A stretch of 64,000 nucleotides of DNA from Sphingomonas trueperi (GCF_011927635.1 NZ_JAATJB010000008.1:62001-126000), one strand, 5' to 3'. Positions 26,518 through 34,993 are shown, numbered from the stretch's first letter. Numbers and translations: made by a program. The notes: a model not told the origin generated them from the letters alone.

Positions 26518-28761
26518 ATGGCTAAGAACAGAACAAGCGCAGGGTTGCCGACGCGGCAGCAGATTCTCGATTTCATCGCATCCTCGAACACGCCCGCCGG
26601 CAAGCGCGAGATCGCCAAGGCGTTCGGGCTGAGCGCGCAGGACAAGATCCTGCTCAAGGCGCTCCTCAAGGACATGAGCGACGAGGGGCTGATCGACGTC
26701 GCCCCCGGTCGCGCCTTCCACAAGATGGGCGGGCTGCCCAAGGTGGCCGTGCTGCGGATTACCGATGCCGATGGCGACAACACCTGGGCGGTACCCGAGC
26801 GCTGGGAGGCCGAGCATGTCCCCGCGCCGCGGCTGCGCGTCCGCGAGATGCGCGGCAAGCGCTCGGCGCTGGGCGTGGGCGACCGCATCCTCGCGCGCAC
26901 CGAAGAGGCCGGCAACGGCTGGATCGCGCATCCGATGAAGACGCTCGCCCGCGGCGAGGAACTGATGCTCGGCGTGCTGCACGAAGAGGGCGGCAAGCTC
27001 TGGCTGCAGGGCGTGGAGAAGAAGGAACGGCGCAGCTGGCCCGTCTCCGACGCCGGGGGTGCCGAAGTGGGCGACCTGGTGCTGGCGGAAAAGGCCGGCC
27101 GTCCGCCGCGGATCACCGCGCGGGTGGTCGAGCGGCTCGGCGATCCCTTCGCCCCGCGCAGCTTTTCGCTGATCGCGATCCACCGCCACGGCATCCCCAA
27201 TGTCTTCTCTGAGGAACTGCTCGAAGAGGCCGAGCGCGTCGCCAGGCACCCGCTGGGCGAGGGGCGCGAGGATCTGCGCCATTTGCCGATCGTCGCGATC
27301 GATCCCGCCGATGCGCGCGACCATGACGATGCCGTCTGGGCGACGCCCGACGACGACCCCGCCAACGAGGGCGGCTGGAAGGCGATCGTCGCCATTGCCG
27401 ACGTGTCCTTCTACGTCCGCCCCGGTTCGGAGCTCGATCGCGAGGCGCGCAAGCGGGGCAACTCGGTCTATTTCCCCGATCGCGTCGTGCCGATGCTGCC
27501 GGAGGTGCTGTCGGCCGACGTCTGCTCGCTCAAAGAAGACGTCGATCGCGCCGCGCTGGCCTGCCATCTGCAGGTGACCAAGAGCGGCGCGCTCAAGAGC
27601 TGGCGCTTCACCCGGGCGGTGGTGCGGCTGGCGGCGAACATCGCCTATGAGGACGCGCAGGCGGCGATCGACGGCGAACTGGAGAACCCGCTCACTGAGA
27701 CCGCGCTCCGCCCGCTCTGGGACTGCTGGCACGCGCTCAACGCCGCGCGCGACAAGCGCGAGCCGCTCGACCTCGACCTGCCTGAGCGCCGCATCGTGCT
27801 CGACGAGAAGGGCCGCATCCTCTCGGTCGCGCCGCGCGAGCGGCTCGATGCGCACAAGCTGATCGAGGATTACATGATCGCCGCGAACGTCGCCGCCGCC
27901 AAGGCGCTGGAGGCGAAGAAGACGCCGGTGATGTACCGCATCCACGAGCCCCCGGCGCGCGAGAAGCTCACTGCGCTCAAGGAATATCTGAAGACCTTCG
28001 ACATCGAGTTCGCGCTCGGCCAGGTGATCCGCCCGGCCACGTTCAACCGGATCCTCGACCGCGTCGGCGAGGAGGAGTTCCGCCCGCAGGTGATGGAGCA
28101 GGTGCTGCGCACCCAGACCCAGGCCTACTACGGCCCGGAGAATGTCGGCCATTTCGGCCTGGCGCTCGGCTCCTATGCGCACTTCACCTCGCCGATCCGC
28201 CGCTATGCCGATCTGGTCGTCCATCGCGCGCTGGTCGACGCCTATCGGCTCGGGCCGGGCGGGCTGACGGCGGAGGAAGCCGGCAGCATGGACCGGATCG
28301 GCCAGTCGATCAGCCAGCTGGAGCGCCGCGCGATGGAGGCCGAGCGCGAGACGATCGACCGCTATGTCGCCGCCTATCTCGCCGCGCATATCGGCGAGGT
28401 GATGGAGGCGCGGATCACCGGCGTGCAGAATTTCGGCTTCTTCGCCACCGTCGAGGGCGTCGGCGGCGATGGTCTTGTCGCCGCGCGCGACCTAGGTGCC
28501 GAGTATTTTCACTTCGACGAGGCGGGCAAAAGGCTGGTCGGCGAGCATAGTGGCGAGGCATTCACCCTCGGCCAGCGGATCGAGCTGCGGCTGGTCGAGG
28601 CGAACCCCGTCTCGGGCGCGCTGCGCTTCGAGCTGCCCGACGGTAAGGGATCGGCAGGCGGCCCGCAGCGCACCGGCCGGCCGGGCAAGGGGGCGCCCAA
28701 GCGGGTGATCCAGCGCCGCGGCCGCCCGGGTAACATCCGCCACAACGGGCGCAAGCGCTGA
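26518..28761 (+). CDS. rnr: Ribonuclease R
   Basis: A 747-residue 3'-5' exoribonuclease. The N-terminus (about 15-80) is the winged-helix RNase R domain (TRQQILDFIASSNTPAGKRE). Cold-shock-type OB domains follow. The RNB catalytic domain has the metal-binding cluster IDPADARDHDDAVWA and YAHFTSPIRRYADLVVHRAL. The S1 domain is near 625-705 (EVMEARITGVQNFGFFATV). The tail is Lys/Arg/Gly rich (about 40 residues), which in RNase R helps with structured RNA and ribosome binding. It degrades structured RNAs in the cytosol and takes part in quality control. Confidence 0.95.
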   Translation: MAKNRTSAGLPTRQQILDFIASSNTPAGKREIAKAFGLSAQDKILLKALLKDMSDEGLIDVAPGRAFHKMGGLPKVAVLRITDADGDNTWAVPERWEAEHVPAPRLRVREMRGKRSALGVGDRILARTEEAGNGWIAHPMKTLARGEELMLGVLHEEGGKLWLQGVEKKERRSWPVSDAGGAEVGDLVLAEKAGRPPRITARVVERLGDPFAPRSFSLIAIHRHGIPNVFSEELLEEAERVARHPLGEGREDLRHLPIVAIDPADARDHDDAVWATPDDDPANEGGWKAIVAIADVSFYVRPGSELDREARKRGNSVYFPDRVVPMLPEVLSADVCSLKEDVDRAALACHLQVTKSGALKSWRFTRAVVRLAANIAYEDAQAAIDGELENPLTETALRPLWDCWHALNAARDKREPLDLDLPERRIVLDEKGRILSVAPRERLDAHKLIEDYMIAANVAAAKALEAKKTPVMYRIHEPPAREKLTALKEYLKTFDIEFALGQVIRPATFNRILDRVGEEEFRPQVMEQVLRTQTQAYYGPENVGHFGLALGSYAHFTSPIRRYADLVVHRALVDAYRLGPGGLTAEEAGSMDRIGQSISQLERRAMEAERETIDRYVAAYLAAHIGEVMEARITGVQNFGFFATVEGVGGDGLVAARDLGAEYFHFDEAGKRLVGEHSGEAFTLGQRIELRLVEANPVSGALRFELPDGKGSAGGPQRTGRPGKGAPKRVIQRRGRPGNIRHNGRKR

Positions 28762-28767
28762 GGCGAG

Positions 28768-28796
28768 GCGCTGCCGGGGCGGCCGCCTGGCAGCGC
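28768..28796 (+). terminator. Possible terminator hairpin after rnr
   Basis: GCGCTGCC (28768-28775) pairs with GGCAGCGC (28789-28796) across a 13-base GC-rich spacer, just after the rnr stop. There is no T-run after it, so a Rho-independent role is doubtful. It may be an RNA 3' hairpin. Confidence 0.35.
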
Positions 28797-28894
28797 TGTC
28801 CAAAAACCGTGCAAAGCCGGAACGGCCGCGCTACAAGCTGTCGCAAAGAGCATGTTGCAATGCCGAGATGACGTTTGTCCGCGAGGGAGTGAGA

Positions 28895-29905
28895 ATGGCC
28901 GGCCGTCCGACGATCAAGGAAGTCTCGAAGATCGCCGGCGTGTCGTTCAAGACCGTCTCCCGCGTGCTCAACAACGAAAAACATGTCAGCGAAGAGACGC
29001 GGCGGCGCGTCGAGGAAGTGGTGGCACAGCTCAACTTCCGGCCCAGCCATGCCGCGCGCACGCTGGCCGGGCGGCGCTCGTTCCAGGTCGCGTTGCTCTA
29101 CGATAATCCCAGCCCCTATTATGTCTTCCACATCCAGTCGGGCGCGCTGGAGCGCTGCCACGAGCTTGGCTATCGCCTGTTGATGCAGCCGATCGACAGC
29201 AGCGCGCCGGACATGGTGCCCGACGTGATGGCGCTGGTCGACGAGGCGCATCTCGACGGGCTGATCCTCTCCCCGCCGCTGACCGAGATGCCCGAGCTGC
29301 TCGAGGCGCTGGACAAGCGCAAGCTGCCCTATGTCCGCATCGCGCCGGGGCTGCGCAAGGACCATGGGCTGGCGACGACGATGGACGACGTCGCGGCGGC
29401 GCGGGAGATCACGCGGCACCTGCTCCAGCTCGGTCATCGCAGGATTGCCTTCGCGCGCGGGCCGGAAAGCCATGTCTCCTCGGCGGATCGCCTTGCCGGC
29501 TATCGCCAGGAACTGGAGGCGCATGGGATCGCCTTTGATCCGGCGCTGGTGATCGCGGGCGACTATAGCTTCGCGTCGGGCGGTGCGGCGGCGCGGACGC
29601 TGTTCGCCCGCGATCCCCGGCCGACCGCGATCTTCGCCGGCAATGACGATATGGCCGCCGGCGCGTTGGCCGCCGCGCACGAGGCCGACATCGCGGTCCC
29701 CGAGGCGCTGTCGATCGCCGGGTTCGACGATTCGGATCTGGCGCGCGCGGTCTGGCCGCCGCTCACCACCATCCGCCAGCCGGTGCGTGAACTCGCTTAT
29801 GCCGCGGCGGACCTGATGCTGGCGGGGACGGCGGTAACGCCGCAGGTGATGCTGGAGCACGAGCTGATGGTCCGCGCCACCACCGGTCCCGCGCCCAGGG
29901 GCTGA
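28895..29905 (+). CDS. LacI-family transcriptional regulator
   Basis: A 336-residue sugar-type repressor. The N-terminal HTH (about 4-50: PTIKEVSKIAGVSFKTVSRV, then LNNEKHVSE) and the hinge LNFRPSHAARTLAGRRS are typical. The periplasmic-binding-like core follows (FQVALLYDNPSPYYVFHIQ; AIFAGNDDMAAGALAAAHE; IAGFDDSDLARAVWPPLTTI). The ATG 28895 was chosen over the upstream 28868 because GAGGGAGTGAGA lies just before it and the HTH begins directly. No sugar-use gene is adjacent, so the target is unknown. It could regulate itself or act at a distance. Confidence 0.92.
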   Translation: MAGRPTIKEVSKIAGVSFKTVSRVLNNEKHVSEETRRRVEEVVAQLNFRPSHAARTLAGRRSFQVALLYDNPSPYYVFHIQSGALERCHELGYRLLMQPIDSSAPDMVPDVMALVDEAHLDGLILSPPLTEMPELLEALDKRKLPYVRIAPGLRKDHGLATTMDDVAAAREITRHLLQLGHRRIAFARGPESHVSSADRLAGYRQELEAHGIAFDPALVIAGDYSFASGGAAARTLFARDPRPTAIFAGNDDMAAGALAAAHEADIAVPEALSIAGFDDSDLARAVWPPLTTIRQPVRELAYAAADLMLAGTAVTPQVMLEHELMVRATTGPAPRG

Positions 29906-29978
29906 CTTGTGCTGAATCGCTCCCTGGCGGGGGAGGATTACGACCGGCGCCAAGCGGATCATCCCGCCCCGGGACGCC

Positions 29979-30025
29979 GTTAACCACGCTTGCCGCTGGC
30001 CGAAATCCTAAACGGCGCGTTAACC
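29979..30025 (+). promoter_or_regulatory. Two GTTAACC direct repeats upstream of the small membrane ORF
   Basis: GTTAACC occurs at 29979-29985 and 30019-30025, spaced 40 bp apart in the same direction. TTAACC is the core of the alphaproteobacterial CtrA half-site. The same word flanks the ctrA promoter in this window. The second copy ends 8 bp before the ATG of the 54-residue ORF, overlapping its likely leader. Confidence 0.4.
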
Positions 30026-30032
30026 TTGCGCC

Positions 30033-30197
30033 ATGCAGCAGCCGTTTGCCCTTCGCGGCACCCGCCGCCATCCGTTCCGCCGCCATGTGCGGCAGGTGGT
30101 CGCCCGCCAGCGCAAGGCGAGCGAAGACGGCGACGTGAAGCTCTTCGCGCTGAGCTTCACGGCCTTCTTCGTCTGCTTCTACACCTTCCTGCTATAG
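30033..30197 (+). CDS. Small basic single-pass membrane protein, 54 residues
   Basis: ATG 30033 opens 54 codons: a very basic N-terminal half (about 11 Arg or Lys and 3 His in 30 residues, such as RRHPFRRHVRQVVARQRK), a short acidic joint (ASEDGDVK) and a terminal hydrophobic helix (FALSFTAFFVCFYTFLL). This is the plan of a tail-anchored small membrane protein. There is no strong ribosome site. Codon use is like its neighbours. The stop lies 6 bp into the end of the converging transporter gene. The function is unknown. The two GTTAACC words upstream hint at cell-cycle control. Confidence 0.5.
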   Translation: MQQPFALRGTRRHPFRRHVRQVVARQRKASEDGDVKLFALSFTAFFVCFYTFLL

Positions 30198-31499
30198 GTC
30201 CGATCCGCCTCGGCAGGTGTCGCGGCCGCGCGGGACATCGCCTTCCTTGTGCAGCTTGCGTGCGCACCAGGCCGAGGCCAGCGCCAGCACCGCCACCACC
30301 CATAGCGCATCCTCGACATTGACGCCCGGGATACGGGTGAAGCCGAAGATGCCCACCGACCCCAGCACCATCGCGCCGGAGTTGACGACGTTGTTCGCCG
30401 CCACGGTGCGCGCGGTCTGCGACTTTTCGACGGTGGTGGTCAGGAAGGCGTAGAGCGGCACGACGAACATGCCGCCGGTGGTGGCGATCATGATCAGGTC
30501 GCCCAGCGCATGCCACGCCGCCGGCATCTGAACGAAGTCCATCGTCTTGAGCAGCGGGCCTTCGTGGACCGGCCAATAATGGGCGGTGAAGTGGAAATCG
30601 ATGACGAACACGGTCATCGCCAGCACCGAGGGCACGCAGTAGCGCGCCGAGACATTGCCCTTGAGCAGCTTGTTGATGATCACCGATCCGATCGCGATGC
30701 CGATCGAGAAGATGCCGAGGAACACGCTCGCCACGTCCTTCTGGGCGTGGAACACGTTCTTGACCAGCGGCGGGAACAGCACGCCGAGCACCGCCGCGAT
30801 CGACCAGAACACGCTGATCGAGACGATCGCGAGGAACAGCCGGCGGATGTGCATCGTCGCCGAGATCAGCCGGGCCGAGGCGCGGAAGATGTTGAGGTCG
30901 ATCTCCAGATGCGTCAGCGGCGGCGCGGGCGGGATCTGCAGCGAGGCGAGCCACCCGACCAGGGCGACGCCGATCACCGCGAAGGCGGCGGCATGCGCGC
31001 TGATCAGCCCGCCGGCGATGGTGCCGCACAGGATCGCGACATAGGTGCCCGCTTCGATCATGCCGGTGCCGCCCAGCACGTCGTCCTCGGCCAAGTGTTG
31101 CGGGAGGACCGCATATTTGATCGGCCCGAAGAAGGTGGAGTGCACCCCCATGCCGACCAGCGCGACCAGCATCAGCGGCAGGCTCTTGAGGAAGATGCCC
31201 GCGGCGCCGACCAGCATGATGCCGACCTCGGCCGCCTTGATGATCCGCATGATCTTGGCCTTGTCATGCGTATCGGCGAGCTGGCCGGCCAGTGCGGAGA
31301 AGAGGAAGAAGGGCAGGATGAAGATCCCCGTGGCGATCGCGCTGAACTGCGTCTCCTGCTCCACCGAGTTGAAAATCTGGTAGGTCGCGAAGAAGATCAT
31401 CGCGTTCTTGAAGAGGTTGTCGTTGAACGCTCCCAGGAACTGCGTGATGAAAAGGGGCAGGAACCGGCGCTCCTTCATGAGCCCGAGCGCACCGATCAT
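30192..31499 (-). CDS. MFS transporter, LplT-like (lysophospholipid importer family)
   Basis: A 435-residue, about 12-helix transporter. The N-terminus has the hallmark FITQFLGAFNDNLFKNAMIF, shared with LplT and with the transporter half of Aas fusions. GMGVHSTFFGPIKYAVLPQHL comes next. LplT moves lysophospholipids inward for re-acylation. No acyltransferase gene lies beside it here, so that role is by family only. The C-terminus has a Lys/Arg-rich tail after the last helix (KLHKEGDVPRGRD). It converges on the 54-residue ORF with 6 bp overlap. Confidence 0.82.
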   Translation of the reverse strand: MIGALGLMKERRFLPLFITQFLGAFNDNLFKNAMIFFATYQIFNSVEQETQFSAIATGIFILPFFLFSALAGQLADTHDKAKIMRIIKAAEVGIMLVGAAGIFLKSLPLMLVALVGMGVHSTFFGPIKYAVLPQHLAEDDVLGGTGMIEAGTYVAILCGTIAGGLISAHAAAFAVIGVALVGWLASLQIPPAPPLTHLEIDLNIFRASARLISATMHIRRLFLAIVSISVFWSIAAVLGVLFPPLVKNVFHAQKDVASVFLGIFSIGIAIGSVIINKLLKGNVSARYCVPSVLAMTVFVIDFHFTAHYWPVHEGPLLKTMDFVQMPAAWHALGDLIMIATTGGMFVVPLYAFLTTTVEKSQTARTVAANNVVNSGAMVLGSVGIFGFTRIPGVNVEDALWVVAVLALASAWCARKLHKEGDVPRGRDTCRGGSDL

Positions 31500-31602
31500 T
31501 CGATAAAAGCTCCCCTGCTGCGGTCTTCCGCATGGTGAAGGGGCGGCATACCGGGGGGCGGGCGCGGCTTCAATCGATTAATCGGAACGGGGTGGAGGGC
31601 AG

Positions 31603-32116
31603 GTGGAGAACGGGTCGAGAGAAGTCGCGATCGAGCCCATGGCGGTGCCGGCGAGCCTGGCCGGGGCGGTGGCAGGGCGGGCCTGGTTCGGTGACCGCGT
31701 CGGCCAGTCGGGCTGCGCTGTCTATCGGCTGGCGCAGGCGGGGGAGGGCGACCTCTATCTGAAGGTGGCGGGAGCTGAGACGCTCTCGGATCTGGTCGAC
31801 GAGATGGCGCGGCTGCGCTGGCTCGGCGGAAGAGGTTTGGGAGGAGATGCTCGCCGCCATGCCCGCCACGTTCGACCGGGTGGTGACGCATGGCGACTTC
31901 TCGCTCGACAATCTGCTGGTGGCGGACGGGGAGGTCACCGGTTGCATCGATCTGGGACGGGTCGGCATCGCCGATCGCTGGCAGGACCTTGCGATCCTCT
32001 GGCACAGTCTGGCGGAGTTCGGCGACAAGGCCGCCGCGGCGATGCTCCAATCCTATGGAATCGCGGTTGATCCCGCCAGACTCGCCTTCCATCTCAGGCT
32101 CGACGAATTCTTCTGA
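31603..32116 (+). pseudogene. Aminoglycoside 3'-phosphotransferase remnant with internal deletion and frameshift
   Basis: The first about 75 codons (GTG 31603) read like the N-terminus of APH(3') enzymes, with SGCAVYRL, DLYLKV and DLVDEMARLRWL. Right after this, near 31828, the frame must shift. The other frame continues AEEVWEEMLAAMP, then VVTHGDFSLDNLLV, CIDLGRVGIADRWQDLAILW and FHLRLDEFF, the normal C-terminal end. The middle of the enzyme (about 80-90 residues, including the nucleotide-loop strands and the hinge helices) is missing. The catalytic HGDxxxDN and the DxGRxGxADRxQD motifs survive but cannot be joined in one frame. The product cannot confer resistance as it stands. A sequencing error alone would not restore the missing segment. 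Confidence 0.85.
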
Positions 32117-32171
32117 TCGCGCCTGCCTTTGGCCCTCCCGCTCGGCCAATGCCGGTGCTAGGGCTTTGCCG

Positions 32172-32726
32172 ATGCTGACGTTGCCGAACATTCTCACCCT
32201 GTCGCGCATCTTCATGGTGCCGTTGCTGGTGGGATTCCTGTGGTGGCCGCATTGGGCGCCGGGATATGCGATCGCCTTCGCGCTCTACTGCCTGATGGGC
32301 ATCACCGATTATTTCGACGGCTATCTGGCGCGGGCGCAGGGGACGGTGTCGAAGCTCGGCGTGTTCCTCGATCCGATCGCCGACAAGATCATGGTCGCGG
32401 CGGTGATCCTGATCCTGGTGGGCAAGGGGGTGATCGCCGACTGGCACGTCATCGCGGCGCTGGTGATCCTGCTGCGCGAGATCGCGGTTTCGGGATTGCG
32501 CGAGTTTCTCGGCGGGATTCAGGTTTCCGTGCCGGTGTCGCGTCTCGCCAAGTGGAAGACGACGCTGCAGCTGGTCTCGCTGGGCACGCTGATCCTGTCG
32601 GGTGCGGTGCCGGAATGGGGCTGGGTGCTGCTGGTCGGGATCGCCACCCTGTGGGGCGCCGCGGTGCTGACCGCGATTACCGGCTGGGACTATCTCCGCG
32701 TCGGCCTGAGCCACATGGACAGCTGA
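32172..32726 (+). CDS. pgsA: CDP-diacylglycerol-glycerol-3-phosphate 3-phosphatidyltransferase
   Basis: A 184-residue inner-membrane enzyme that makes phosphatidylglycerol phosphate, the committed step to PG and cardiolipin. The CDP-alcohol phosphotransferase signature is complete: DYFDGYLARAQGTVSKLGVF, then LDPIADK (D-x2-DG-x2-AR-x8-G-x3-D-x3-D). N-terminal LPNILTLSRIFMVPLLVG is typical of PgsA. ATG 32172 was chosen because that motif begins with it. The stop overlaps the moaD start (TGATG at 32724-32728), so pgsA-moaD-moaE form one transcript. Confidence 0.95.
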   Translation: MLTLPNILTLSRIFMVPLLVGFLWWPHWAPGYAIAFALYCLMGITDYFDGYLARAQGTVSKLGVFLDPIADKIMVAAVILILVGKGVIADWHVIAALVILLREIAVSGLREFLGGIQVSVPVSRLAKWKTTLQLVSLGTLILSGAVPEWGWVLLVGIATLWGAAVLTAITGWDYLRVGLSHMDS

Positions 32727-32983
32727 TGGCCATTTCGATGCTCTATTTCGCCTGGGTGCGCGAGGCGGTAGGGACCGGCGAGGAGCAGGTCGATCCGCCC
32801 GAGGCGGTGCGCAACGTCGCCGACCTGATCGACTGGCTTTCGCAGCAGAGCGACGGCCATGCCGCCGCCTTCGCCGAGCCCGCGAGGCTCCGCGCCGCGA
32901 TCGACCAGCGCTTCGTGCCGCTCGATGCGCTGCTGGGCAATGCGCGCGAAGTCGCGATCTTCCCGCCGGTGACGGGCGGATGA
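32726..32983 (+). CDS. moaD: Molybdopterin synthase small subunit
   Basis: An 85-residue ubiquitin-like protein ending in the required Gly-Gly (FPPVTGG), which is activated as thiocarboxylate and donates sulfur to precursor Z. The VAIFPPVTGG end and the beta-grasp-like start (MLYFAWVREAVG) are typical. It starts 1 base inside the pgsA stop and overlaps moaE by 4 bp (ATGA), so the two synthase subunits are coupled in equal amounts. Confidence 0.95.
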   Translation: MAISMLYFAWVREAVGTGEEQVDPPEAVRNVADLIDWLSQQSDGHAAAFAEPARLRAAIDQRFVPLDALLGNAREVAIFPPVTGG

Positions 32984-33417
32984 TCCGGGTTTCGGTCGAC
33001 CCCGCGCCGATCGAGCTCGGCGTCGAAGTCGCGGCGCTGGAGGAGCGGGGCGCCGGCGGTGTCGCCACCTTCACCGGCGTGGTGCGGACCGACGACGGCG
33101 TCGAGGCGCTGGAGCTCGAACATTATCCCGGCATGACCGAGGCGGCGCTGTGTGCGCTGGCGGAGGCGGCGATCGATCGCTGGAACCTGCTCGGCGTCAC
33201 CATCGTCCACCGCGTCGGGCGGATGACCGCGGGCGAGCGGATCGTGTTCGTCGGCACCGCGGCGGCGCACCGGCGCGAGGCGCTGGAGGCCTGCGCCTAT
33301 CTGATCGACCGCCTCAAGACCGATGCGCCCTTCTGGAAGCGCGAATGGCTGGCGGGCGGCACGCGCTGGGTGGAACCTCGGACGACTGACACGGAGGCGG
33401 CTGCTACCTGGGCATAG
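32980..33417 (+). CDS. moaE: Molybdopterin synthase catalytic subunit
   Basis: A 145-residue MoaE. The conserved GAVATFTGVVR-like strand is GVATFTGVVRTDDG, followed by ELEHYPGMTEAAL, HRVGRMTAGERIVFVG, and the lysine cluster LIDRLKTDAPFWKREW that forms the active site with the MoaD tail. The C-terminus runs a little beyond the usual end (TTDTEAAATWA). Together with moaD it makes molybdopterin for molybdenum enzymes. Other moa genes are not in the window. Confidence 0.95.
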   Translation: MIRVSVDPAPIELGVEVAALEERGAGGVATFTGVVRTDDGVEALELEHYPGMTEAALCALAEAAIDRWNLLGVTIVHRVGRMTAGERIVFVGTAAAHRREALEACAYLIDRLKTDAPFWKREWLAGGTRWVEPRTTDTEAAATWA

Positions 33418-33450
33418 CTGTACAGGATATTCGATGATATTTGTACGCGC

Positions 33451-33720
33451 ATGACCAAGCCGATGCACCTCAACGTCCGAGTCTCGGGCCCCTTGAGCGA
33501 ATTCGTCGCCCGCAACGTTGGCGAGGACGGGCTGTACGAGAACGTCAGCGAATATGTCCGCGACCTGATCCGCCGCGACAAGGAACGGGTCGAGCGCGAG
33601 ATGTTCGAGACGCTGAAGGCCGAACTGCAGCGCGCCTTCGCCACGCCGGACGAGGCGTATGTCGAGGTTACAGCGGACGAGGTGATACAGCGCAACCGGG
33701 CGCGGCGCGCCAAACGATGA
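33451..33720 (+). CDS. ParD/CopG-type antitoxin
   Basis: An 89-residue protein with an N-terminal ribbon-helix-helix pattern (MHLNVRVSGPLSEFVARNVG, then LYENVSEYVRDLIRRDKERV), like ParD. The C-terminal half is charged and helical, the part expected to wrap the toxin. It starts 33 bp after moaE and its stop overlaps the next ATG by 4 bp (ATGA), the usual antitoxin-first order. The RHH domain should bind the short upstream region and repress the operon. Confidence 0.85.
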   Translation: MTKPMHLNVRVSGPLSEFVARNVGEDGLYENVSEYVRDLIRRDKERVEREMFETLKAELQRAFATPDEAYVEVTADEVIQRNRARRAKR

Positions 33721-34031
33721 GCGTCTTCTGCGTCGAACCGACGGCCGATCAACGGCTCGACGAAATTTACGAGTTCACCGCGGATCTTTGGGGTGAACAG
33801 CAGGCGGATCTCTACATCCAGCGCCTTTTCGATCGGTTTGCCGCGATTGCCGCGAGGCGGGTCCCGTGGCGTGCACTGCCACCCGACTTCGGTGTGCCGC
33901 TCTATTTCGCGCGGGCCGAACACCACGTCGTGTATTGGCGTGAGCGGGCGGATCGTGCGATCGGCATCGTCACCATCCTCCACGAGCGCATGCACCAGCT
34001 GGAGCGGCTCCGCGCCGTCTGGGAGCCCTAG
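33717..34031 (+). CDS. ParE/RelE-superfamily toxin
   Basis: A 104-residue plasmid-stabilisation-type toxin: PTADQRLDEIYEFTADLWGEQQADLYI (two N-terminal helices, shown in parts), then RRVPWRALP, then the strands PLYFARAEHHVVYWRE and AIGIVTILHERMH. The final ILHERM-type strand is typical of ParE-like toxins, which poison gyrase or, in RelE relatives, cut mRNA. ParE identity follows from the ParD-like partner. It overlaps the antitoxin gene by 4 bp and the end of the converging oxyR gene by 4 bp. Confidence 0.85.
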   Translation: MSVFCVEPTADQRLDEIYEFTADLWGEQQADLYIQRLFDRFAAIAARRVPWRALPPDFGVPLYFARAEHHVVYWRERADRAIGIVTILHERMHQLERLRAVWEP

Positions 34032-34930
34032 GTCCGCGCCGCCGTCAGCACGTCTGCGAGCAGCCTGAAATCACGCTCGCGCGGAGATGCCTTGCGCCAG
34101 ACCAGTGCGATGTTGCGCGAGGCATTGGCCGAATCCAGCGGGCGCGCCTTGACCGAGGTGTGCTCGAGGATGCCGGCGTCCACCGCCATCTCCGGCAGCA
34201 TCGTCACCCCCAGGCCATTGTCGACCATCTGCACCATGGTGTGGAGCGATGTGCCGAGCATCGTTGCCTCGGCGCGCACCTCGGGCCGGTTGCAGGCGGC
34301 CAGCGCATGATCCTTCAGGCAATGGCCGTCTTCCAGCATCAGCAGCCGCGTCTCGTCGATCGCGTCGGGATGGATCGTCGCGGTCGGGTCCATCTCGCCG
34401 TCGCGGAAGGCGACGAACAGCCGGTCGTCGAACAGCCGGGCGCTCTCCACGTCGCCGCAGGAGAAGGGGAGGGCGAGCAGCACGCAATCGGTGCGGCCGT
34501 GGCTCAGCGCCTCGCAGGCCTGGCCGCTGGTCTCTTCGCGCAGATAGAGCTTGAGGTCGGGATATTGCTGGCGGAGCCGCGGCAGGATGCGCGGCAGCAG
34601 GAACGGCGCGATGGTGGGGATGACGCTCATCCGCATCTCCCCCGAAAGCGGGCGACCGGCGGCGCGGGCGAGATCGCCCAGTTCATCCGCCTCGCGCAGC
34701 ACGCGGCGGGCCTTCTCCACGATCCGCTCGCCCAGCGGCGTGAAGCGGACCACCCGGCGGGTGCGCTCGACCAGCACCACGCCGATCAGCGTCTCCAGCT
34801 CGCGAATGCCGGCCGACAGAGTCGATTGGGTGACGAAGCACGCCTCCGCCGCACGGCCGAAATGGCCGGAATCATTGAGCGCCACCAGATATTGCAGCTG
34901 CTTGAGGGTGGGGAGGTAGGTTTGCGCCAC
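34028..34930 (-). CDS. oxyR: Peroxide-sensing regulator OxyR (LysR family)
   Basis: A 300-residue LTTR starting at a GTG with AGAGG about 7 bases before it; the first words are AQTYLPTLKQLQYLVAL, as in sphingomonad OxyR. The HTH (about 8-65) includes HFGRAAEACFVTQSTLSAGI and a RRVVRFTPLGERI wing. The redox pair is present: Cys204 and Cys213 in DGHCLKDHALAACN, nine residues apart as in E. coli OxyR (199/208). That spacing supports a disulfide switch by hydrogen peroxide. It lies downstream of ahpC-ahpF in the same direction, so it may be co-transcribed and also activate that operon. The frame is open upstream to 35035, but no better start precedes the HTH. Confidence 0.92.
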   Translation of the reverse strand: MAQTYLPTLKQLQYLVALNDSGHFGRAAEACFVTQSTLSAGIRELETLIGVVLVERTRRVVRFTPLGERIVEKARRVLREADELGDLARAAGRPLSGEMRMSVIPTIAPFLLPRILPRLRQQYPDLKLYLREETSGQACEALSHGRTDCVLLALPFSCGDVESARLFDDRLFVAFRDGEMDPTATIHPDAIDETRLLMLEDGHCLKDHALAACNRPEVRAEATMLGTSLHTMVQMVDNGLGVTMLPEMAVDAGILEHTSVKARPLDSANASRNIALVWRKASPRERDFRLLADVLTAART

Positions 34931-34993
34931 TGATCGCCTCTCTCGATGGTCGAGCGGGTATATAGTGGCTGGATCGAACATGGGAAGCGAAAG

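Noticed and set aside
28895-29905. The LacI regulator as the controller of the GH89 operon
   Set aside because: It is about 14 kb away with unrelated genes between. Nothing in the sequence ties its binding site to 15253-15278.
31828-31860. Frameshift in the APH gene as a simple sequencing error
   Set aside because: A one-base error would restore the frame but not the missing 80-90 residues of the enzyme's centre, so a real deletion is needed.
33418-33450. Strong promoter for the toxin-antitoxin pair in the 33-bp gap
   Set aside because: The gap is AT-rich in part (GGATATTCGATGATAT) but too short to judge -35 and -10 boxes. A promoter inside moaE is as likely.
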